DNA of 64,000 bases, from NCBI RefSeq assembly GCF_000701265.1, contig NZ_KL370759.1, positions 415,755 through 479,754 on the forward strand, written 5' to 3'. Made by a program: the position numbers and the translations under genes. The DNA comes from Legionella wadsworthii DSM 21896 = ATCC 33877 (GTDB lineage: Bacteria > Pseudomonadota > Gammaproteobacteria > Legionellales > Legionellaceae). Below the pieces are notes generated by a model. It worked only from the letters and a program-made list of their open reading frames with translations, was not told the DNA's origin and searched no databases. Position 1 is the first letter of the stretch. Each line of letters starts with the position of its first letter. Below are positions 58,903 to 64,000 of this stretch, piece by piece.

Positions 58903-59479
58903 ATCCTCAGGCAATCTGATTCAAAAGGGTAGGAATTATACCTTATATTGTTAGATCTTAAAATTGCAGATAATTAATTTGTCTTAATGATTCATTTTAT
59001 GGATTATAAGCCTATCTTTACAGACAGCCGGCATTCACCAGATAAATCAAGTCACGGAGTGACAGGATGGATTCCCGCCTACGCGGGAATGTCATGTTCC
59101 CTCTCAAAAATAAGGGGATTATCTTTTTTTTAATAATTTAATGTTCCTAAATTGATAGAACAGGCAAATTAAAATTAAACGATTATGTAGGATTTCGAGA
59201 ATCTTTTCTCTGTCATCTTTGCGAGCGCTTCTTGTTAAAATGATACCTGAGCTAGTTTTACCACTATAACTCACGGACTATTAATCTTACATAATAAGGT
59301 AATGCCCGGTTTCAAATTTAGTTAGCCAAGAACAAGGCCACAAAATCAATAAATTATTCAGGATATTAACTTCATCAAAAAACAGTTCCTCGTATACTCA
59401 GCTTTGCTAAAGCAGTTTTGAATGCACTATCCATAGCGCTTGGCTCTTTTCTATAAAAAATACCATTCTGGAACTAGAG
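58903..59479. other. 577-base spacer with a dispersed palindrome, no gene seen
   Basis: AT-rich gap between mfd and the paired unknown genes. It holds the palindromic element at 59051-59095. Around 59208-59230 a TGTCATCTTTGCGAGCGC string recalls another common intergenic repeat (CGTCATTGCGAGCG type), apparently decayed. A poly-T run lies near 59125-59133. No frame longer than about 50 codons with a ribosome binding site stands out. Confidence 0.5.
59051..59095. repeat. Dispersed palindromic repeat (GATTCCCGC...GCGGGAAT type)
   Basis: GTCACGGAGTGAC (self-complementary ends) is followed by ATTCCCGC-ctac-GCGGGAAT (59071-59090), a perfect eight-base stem, then GTCAT. Elements with this core (GGATTCCCGCCTACGCGGGA) are scattered in many bacterial genomes. 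GC-rich in an AT-rich spacer. Confidence 0.7.
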
Positions 59480-60145
59480 TTATTCATATTTCGATGCAAC
59501 AGAACTCTCTTGTGTTATAGAAATTTGTTCTTGTAAATTATCTGCAAACTTAGATGGTGTCATCCAGCTATTAACTTGTATACCCTCTATTCCACCTTTT
59601 TTCAATAAATGCTGTGTCAGCGTAACACAATTATATGTTTCGTTGTATTTTTTTGGCATTAACCATTGGAGAAATGGACCAGTCTTTACAGCAGGAATCA
59701 ATTGATAAGCCACTGTTCCTTCTTTTATTCCCAAGTCTAATCGGGTTAGTTCTTCTCTTATTTTTTTTTCATCAAGCTGAATAACAAACTCCCTATCAGG
59801 GGGTATCGGGACAAATTCTATTGGTTCCATCAGATCGGCAAAATCAGCTGGTGGGCGACGTGCTTCTTGATAATAGTCATTTTCTAATTGAGGAGAACGT
59901 ATCGCATCTAATGGAAAAATGGACGTGAGACCGCCTGCAGGAATTGACTTTGGCCATATACTCCAATAATCAACTGGAGCATTTGGATTTTTTTCATTCG
60001 ATTGAAACGAAATTGCAACATGACCAAGACCATTGAAAAACCCACCACTCCATACATGCACTCGCGCTTCACATATTTCAGGTTCATTTTTTGATGGCAT
60101 GGAAGTAGTTATTTTATTCTGAAATGGAAAAAATTTACTAAACAT
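59480..60145 (-). CDS. Putative permuted NlpC/P60-like cysteine hydrolase, copy A
   Basis: A 221-residue protein, no signal peptide, with AAAGGA six to seven bases before the ATG. Near the start VHVWSGGFFNGLGHVAISF contains His42, followed by a VDYWSIWPKS strand (59-67); near the end YNCVTLTQHLLKKGGIEG holds Cys173. A His followed much later by an Asn-Cys at a helix start is the order of circularly permuted NlpC/P60 (papain-like) hydrolases; the S-x-W-P strand also fits that group. Between them are Pro-rich loops and a helix (EKKIREELTRLDLG). It is homologous to the next upstream gene. Substrate unknown; could be an effector protease, amidase or acyltransferase. Confidence 0.65.
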   Translation of the reverse strand: MFSKFFPFQNKITTSMPSKNEPEICEARVHVWSGGFFNGLGHVAISFQSNEKNPNAPVDYWSIWPKSIPAGGLTSIFPLDAIRSPQLENDYYQEARRPPADFADLMEPIEFVPIPPDREFVIQLDEKKIREELTRLDLGIKEGTVAYQLIPAVKTGPFLQWLMPKKYNETYNCVTLTQHLLKKGGIEGIQVNSWMTPSKFADNLQEQISITQESSVASKYE

Positions 60146-60296
60146 AACTATCCTTTAATTATCGATTTATTAGCTAAGGTAATATAATATTTTAAAATTT
60201 AGAATATCAAAGAGGATGCTTTGTTTTTCTCCGTAGGTTTGCTACTTGTATCGAAAACAAAGCAATTAAACAATGATACCTTATGGAAGATGTATT

Positions 60297-61187
60297 TTAT
60301 TCATCAATACTACCTTTCGTTCTTAATTGCATTGACCCCAATTCCATTGAGTTTAATTCATCGGTTTTATCACTATTTATTTTAGTTGCGAAAAAGGACA
60401 ATGGATTAAACTCATGAACATTTCTTATAGCTGGCAAAGATGACCTTGATTGTTGTGGCGCATGCGGCCGATGAGTATGTCTTGCAGTTGAAAAAAATGC
60501 CACTGAACTCACTGAGACTGGCTCATGAACTTCACTATCAATTGTGTCTGAGGAAGATTTTATTGAATTTTGTGGCATAACTGATTCATTAGAAATGCAT
60601 AAATTTTGGGCAAATTCGTTAAATGCTGTTGGTCTTATAAAAGAACATGTTGTTGATGGTTTACCTTCCATACCACCCTTCCTAAGTATGCTATATACTG
60701 ATTCAGAGCAGTTAGTTACCCCATACTTACTCATTTCGCTATTAACTTTTTCTCTATCCATCATTTTATACCCAAGAAATAAATTTGAAGTACTCGATTG
60801 CGACGATAGAAGTACATGAATTGACTTGGTGAGGTAACCTGGTAATAAACTATATCCTGTAGTTCCTGTTTCTATAGATTTATTTAGTTTTACTATCTCA
60901 TCAAAAGCGGCTTTTGGATTGCTCATTTGATTTGTAATATCATAAGATGCATGAATAGGGGAGTCTCCTTCACGATGTTCATTAACATTGACCGCTTTGG
61001 AAGGGAAAACACATGCTGATACAACTTGTAGAGGGGTCCATACTGATATATCGCTACTTGGATGCACGCTAATCTTTGCCTTCTCGTCGCCACATTTTCC
61101 TGCTAAAGAAATATGGCCTACGCCACCAACCTCATCGTGTTTGTGGTAGTTTAGAGTAAAAGAATAATTCTCTTGTTTTGCTTTCAT
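60297..61187 (-). CDS. Putative permuted NlpC/P60-like cysteine hydrolase, copy B
   Basis: A 296-residue paralogue of the gene at 59480. HKHDEVGGVGHISLAG gives His25, ISVWTP (47-52) matches the YWSIWP strand of copy A, IETGTTGYSLLPGYLT matches IKEGTVAYQLIPAVKT, and VTNCSESVYSILRKGGMEG gives Cys160, aligned with Cys173 of copy A. After residue 205 it has an extra Ser/His/Pro-rich disordered tail (HTHRPHAPQQSRSS) absent from copy A. AGGTG lies six bases before the ATG. The 151-base gap to copy A and same strand suggest an operon made by duplication. Confidence 0.65.
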   Translation of the reverse strand: MKAKQENYSFTLNYHKHDEVGGVGHISLAGKCGDEKAKISVHPSSDISVWTPLQVVSACVFPSKAVNVNEHREGDSPIHASYDITNQMSNPKAAFDEIVKLNKSIETGTTGYSLLPGYLTKSIHVLLSSQSSTSNLFLGYKMMDREKVNSEMSKYGVTNCSESVYSILRKGGMEGKPSTTCSFIRPTAFNEFAQNLCISNESVMPQNSIKSSSDTIDSEVHEPVSVSSVAFFSTARHTHRPHAPQQSRSSLPAIRNVHEFNPLSFFATKINSDKTDELNSMELGSMQLRTKGSIDE

Positions 61188-61556
61188 AATATCACCTACT
61201 TGATTCTTAAATTACACATAATGCACACTTATTATGCAATTATAAAAATTAAGTCAGTCTTAACAAGACATCGTAAATTACGCAGTATCAAAATTATCTT
61301 GCGCGAAATTAATGCATTGGCGGGATAATAGTGGTAATTATTTCAAGAAATAGGAGCAAGTTGTCACGGAAAAGCCTTTGATGCGTCCACCATGTCATCG
61401 AGTGCGAGCCATATATGAGATAGATCCTAAAAGGTATGGCTTAAGAGGTCTGGCCGGAGTGAGCTGATCATTCTACATGCGCCAGCAATGGCGTATTTTT
61501 GAAATATCAATTAATTTTCTTGGACTATAATTTGATAAAGAGTAGGAGATATAGCC
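61188..61556. other. 369-base spacer with a gene remnant and promoter region
   Basis: Divergent spacer between copy B and the LuxR-type gene. A frame without a usable start is open from 61354 to 61467 (codes for ...MRPPCHRVRAIYEIDPKRYG...) and is followed by a terminator-like hairpin at 61477. This looks like the tail of a lost gene. The last 55 bases before 61557 should hold the regulator's promoter. Confidence 0.45.
61477..61500 (+). terminator. Orphan intrinsic terminator-like hairpin
   Basis: ATGCGCCA-gcaa-TGGCGTAT, with a stable GCAA tetraloop and a run of five T residues. It follows the open frame ending at 61467, though no intact plus-strand gene precedes it. Confidence 0.55.
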
Positions 61557-62438
61557 ATGCTCCAATTTTCCAGAATGAAAATGTATACAGTTTGGTTAGA
61601 TAATACCTACCATTCTATTTTCGATGAGTCCCCAATTTGTAATTGGGGTTATATGTATTATGATTTAACTGGAAATTATCTCCAATTAAACTCCGAACAA
61701 CATTTATTAAATGATCTTTTTCATAATGAACTATATGCTGAACAAATACTAAGCGATATTAAGATATTAGATCATAATTATTATAGCACAAACATTGTCG
61801 ACGATAATTTATTAGCCGAGAAACTGAAGGATGTTGTAATTGCTCGAGGCTACACCTACTATTATGATTTTATAAAAAGGAATAATATTCCAAATAAATT
61901 TTCTACAGAAATTGTTACTCTTGCTTCTATTTCAAATCCCAGTGAGGCAAATAATTTTATATTAAATAATATAGAAATTTTAGGTAAAATTTGTGAAGAC
62001 ATAGCTCAGAAATGCCGAAAGCTCTTAACTAAAGAAAATGTATTAATTTTGCCAAAGGACTTTATGATAAATGTGAAAGAACTTTTTGAAAATAAAAAAG
62101 ATACATCACTAAATTTTCACAATAAAATCTTAGGGTATGCGAATAAACAAAAATTATCTGACTTTTTTGATAAAACATTTGATTTTACTCAGTTGCCATT
62201 TAGCTTTTTAGCATGTAAGGAACTATCTCTTAAAGAAAAGGAAATAATTTATCTTTATTATTATGGTTTCAGTTTACCCCGCATAGCAAGCATATTAGAA
62301 ATTTCGAGACGAACTGTAGATAAGTATTTGGAGAATATCAGAAGAAAACTCCAATGCGAAAATAGCGGACAAATTATACCATCTTTATTAAGATTTGATA
62401 ACTCGATTATGTGTTATATAAAAAAGCAAAACGTTTAA
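61557..62438 (+). CDS. LuxR-type transcriptional regulator with unusual N-terminus
   Basis: A 293-residue protein with AGGAG eight bases before the ATG. The C-terminal HTH (about 223-272) is LuxR/GerE: LSLKEKEIIYLYYYGFSLPR, IASILEISRRTVDKYLENIR and KLQ. The N-terminal 200 residues are rich in Tyr, Asn and Phe and resemble neither a response-regulator receiver nor a clear autoinducer domain; they may be a PAS-like or novel sensor. Legionella has several orphan LuxR-type regulators that affect virulence and cell cycle; placement next to the paired hydrolase-like genes suggests it may control them. Higher AT content than the core genes, in line with acquired DNA. Confidence 0.8.
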   Translation: MLQFSRMKMYTVWLDNTYHSIFDESPICNWGYMYYDLTGNYLQLNSEQHLLNDLFHNELYAEQILSDIKILDHNYYSTNIVDDNLLAEKLKDVVIARGYTYYYDFIKRNNIPNKFSTEIVTLASISNPSEANNFILNNIEILGKICEDIAQKCRKLLTKENVLILPKDFMINVKELFENKKDTSLNFHNKILGYANKQKLSDFFDKTFDFTQLPFSFLACKELSLKEKEIIYLYYYGFSLPRIASILEISRRTVDKYLENIRRKLQCENSGQIIPSLLRFDNSIMCYIKKQNV

Positions 62439-62454
62439 ATTTACTTATTATTAA

Positions 62455-62634
62455 TGGAGTGCGATCACGATACGCTCGCAAACCCAAATTACAAAAATTG
62501 GATTCTTTAATGATGGAAAACCACATTATATGCAATTAACATATAATAGTGAAAAAAATGTATCAAAAAATATATCAGAAGTTGATCCTCACCCTTGTCC
62601 TTGTGTCATTGTTAAGCCGATCAAGGTGGTATAA
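62455..62634 (+). pseudogene. Startless open frame, probable gene remnant
   Basis: After the LuxR-type gene a frame is open for 59 codons, with TQITKIGFFNDGKPHYMQL and VDPHPCPCVIVKPIKVV near its end. The only ATG leaves 34 residues and has no ribosome binding site. The peptide looks protein-like rather than random, so it may be the 3' end of a degraded gene. I do not recognise it. Confidence 0.3.
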
Positions 62635-62696
62635 TAAAAATAGAGGGGCAATAAGGGAATTGAATAAGAAGCAGCCTTTCTAAAAAACGGGGCATC

Positions 62697-63316
62697 TTAA
62701 TCGCTTTCAGGCCAATTTTTCATTTTAATTCTGAAATGGTTTAGTAAGGCAATCACATCTGGAAAGGAAAAATGTGCATTTGTAATTCGATTTTCATTTG
62801 GGTTTATTGTGTAATTCACAGCATTTGTAAAATCGGCTGCATTTAAATTTGTGTGCAGAAATAAGCTATTTAACAAATCAGTACCTACAAAACTTGCGTG
62901 ACTTAGATTGGCCTCTCTAAAATCAACATCATGAGCTTTACATTCTTCAATAATCAAATGAGGTAGGTCTAACCCAAAAAAACTGGAATGACTCAAATTG
63001 CTGCCGTAAAAATAAAGAGGGCTTGTAAGCTTCACTAAAGGCCAACTCATTTCCGTCCAGTTTATTCCTATGAGTTTTGAATCTTTAAAGGAGACTTCTG
63101 AGAATTTGGAGCTGGGAAATTTTGCCAGGGCAAGATCACACAATTCAAAATCACACTCTATAAATTTTGTATGACGAAAAATAAGATCAGTAAATTTACA
63201 TTGTTTGAACTGGCAGCTTTCAAAACCAACTTGTTCGATTACCTGTTGTTCTATAATCAAATTTGAAAACGTTTGTCCCAGATAATACTTTTTCTTAAAT
63301 GGATGATTCATGGACA
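62697..63316 (-). CDS. Pentapeptide-repeat protein
   Basis: A protein of about 206 residues made of A(D/N)LxF-type five-residue repeats: FESCQFKQCKFTDLIF, FIECDFELCDLALAKF, REANLSHASFVGTDL and LHTNLNAADFTNA. This folds as a right-handed quadrilateral beta-helix. Relatives include Qnr and MfpA, which mimic DNA and protect gyrase, but a Qnr identity is not supported: the C-terminus NYTINPNENRITNAHFSFPD fits other pentapeptide proteins. Three close start codons (63310, 63316, and a TTG at 63323) are possible. Role unknown. Confidence 0.8.
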
Positions 63317-63425
63317 TTCTCAAAGGTAAATCAACTCAGGGTAATAACCTTCAGATTGAATAAATAGTTCTTGCACGCTCATGGTGTCGACTTTAATTTC
63401 GTATAGAAACGTTCTAATTTTCCTT

Positions 63426-64000
63426 TCAAGATGTCTCTGTTTCAATGAGTTCCAGTTCCTCTAATTCAATATCTACTGACTCAATTTTTTGGAAACGCGA
63501 GGTAATTTTTTTAGCAGAAGTATTCACTTCATTGACATCTTGATGCGCCAAATTAATATGTTTTGAAAGCTTATCCATTCTTTTTTCAAATCGTTGAAAA
63601 TCATCTGCCAAAGCTTGTAAATGCTTTTGAATGATATGAACTTGTTTGCGGGTGGCATCGTCTTTAAGCACCGCTTTAGCGGTTGTGAGTACTGCCATTA
63701 AAGTACTTGGAGAAACAAGCCATACTTTCAATCTTTGGGACAGTGAAATAAGATCCGGATAATTGGCATGAATTTCTGCAAAGATGGATTCTGCTGGTAT
63801 GAACATCATAGCACCATCTGTAGTTTCATTAGGAATGATATATTTTTCTGCGATGTCTTTAATGTGTTTTTGAATGTCCTGGCGGAATTGTTGTTGCATT
63901 GATTTTTTTTCAACCGATCCTGCATCGACGTTTATCAGCCGCTGGTATGTTTCCAGAGGAAATTTGGCATCTATGACCACATTTCCAGTGGGTTCAGGTA
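63426..64000 (-). CDS. rmuC: DNA recombination protein RmuC (5'-truncated)
   Basis: The C-terminal 191 codons of RmuC; the frame runs off the right edge, so the N-terminal coiled-coil is missing. VVIDAKFPLETYQRLIN, DGAMMFIPAESIFAEIHAN, VSPSTLMAVLTTAK and the following helix match the RmuC nuclease-like core (E. coli VVIDSKVSL..., VLMFIPVEP..., LVSPTTLLVAL). The protein limits recombination between short inverted repeats. Its end is Glu-rich (DIELEELELIETETS). Confidence 0.92.
   Translation of the reverse strand, partial: PEPTGNVVIDAKFPLETYQRLINVDAGSVEKKSMQQQFRQDIQKHIKDIAEKYIIPNETTDGAMMFIPAESIFAEIHANYPDLISLSQRLKVWLVSPSTLMAVLTTAKAVLKDDATRKQVHIIQKHLQALADDFQRFEKRMDKLSKHINLAHQDVNEVNTSAKKITSRFQKIESVDIELEELELIETETS

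Noticed and set aside
62697-63316. Quinolone-resistance Qnr protein
   Set aside because: Pentapeptide repeats are present but the C-terminus and length do not match Qnr; only the wider family is supported.

Overview
The window looks like chromosome from a gammaproteobacterium of the order Legionellales, most likely the genus Legionella. This rests on the low GC content, on FleQ followed by SohB and a complete ccm operon, on korAB, and on several large Legionella-style proteins of unknown function with helical or coiled-coil character that could be Dot/Icm substrates. The species cannot be named from the sequence alone. Both ends are cut inside genes: clpA on the left (5' end missing) and rmuC on the right (minus strand, 5' end missing). 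I found no rRNA, tRNA, CRISPR array or intact insertion sequence.

Layout. 1-3.9 kb: clpA, a WaaE-like glycosyltransferase and an O-antigen-ligase-type protein, overlapping head to tail. 3.8-7.3 kb (minus): thiD, a small secreted cysteine-rich protein, a rhomboid protease and xseA. 7.4-10.6 kb: a lipoprotein hydrolase overlapping a flavin monooxygenase, a convergent SDR oxidoreductase, and a 48-residue Pro/Glu-rich small ORF. 10.6-16.3 kb (minus): one compact run kdsD-kdsC-lptC-lptA-lptB-trpG-trpD-trpC, which joins Kdo synthesis and LPS export to tryptophan genes. 16.6-22.0 kb (plus): mlaFEDCB, bolA/ibaG, murA and a Nif3-like gene. 22.0-25.8 kb: small exported proteins, one with a duplicated six-cysteine domain, then fleQ and a small repeat-tailed protein. 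25.8-33.4 kb: sohB diverging from ccmABCDEFGHI. 33.5-38.4 kb: a universal stress protein, ribF, ileS and lspA.

38.4-46.0 kb (minus) is the main accessory block: three large proteins of unknown function and a KDPG-aldolase-like protein that has lost its Schiff-base lysine. Housekeeping genes resume at 46.1-58.9 kb: era, recO, pdxJ, korAB, a Bax-inhibitor-1 family protein, a nitrilase-like amidase, tldD, a small exported protein and mfd. From 59 to 63.4 kb there is a second accessory region. It holds a dispersed palindromic repeat, two tandem diverged paralogues that share a His...Cys arrangement suggesting a permuted NlpC/P60-like cysteine hydrolase, an orphan LuxR-type regulator flanked by gene remnants, and a pentapeptide-repeat protein. 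The window ends in rmuC.

Many genes serve the cell envelope. Kdo synthesis (kdsC, kdsD), LPS transport (lptABC), core and O-chain assembly (waaE-like, waaL-like), phospholipid asymmetry (mla), peptidoglycan (murA) and lipoprotein maturation (lspA) all lie within 38 kb. The best leads for new biology are the paired cysteine-hydrolase-like proteins, the exactly duplicated six-Cys secreted domain, the inactivated-looking aldolase beside effector-like genes, and the small acidic ORF.
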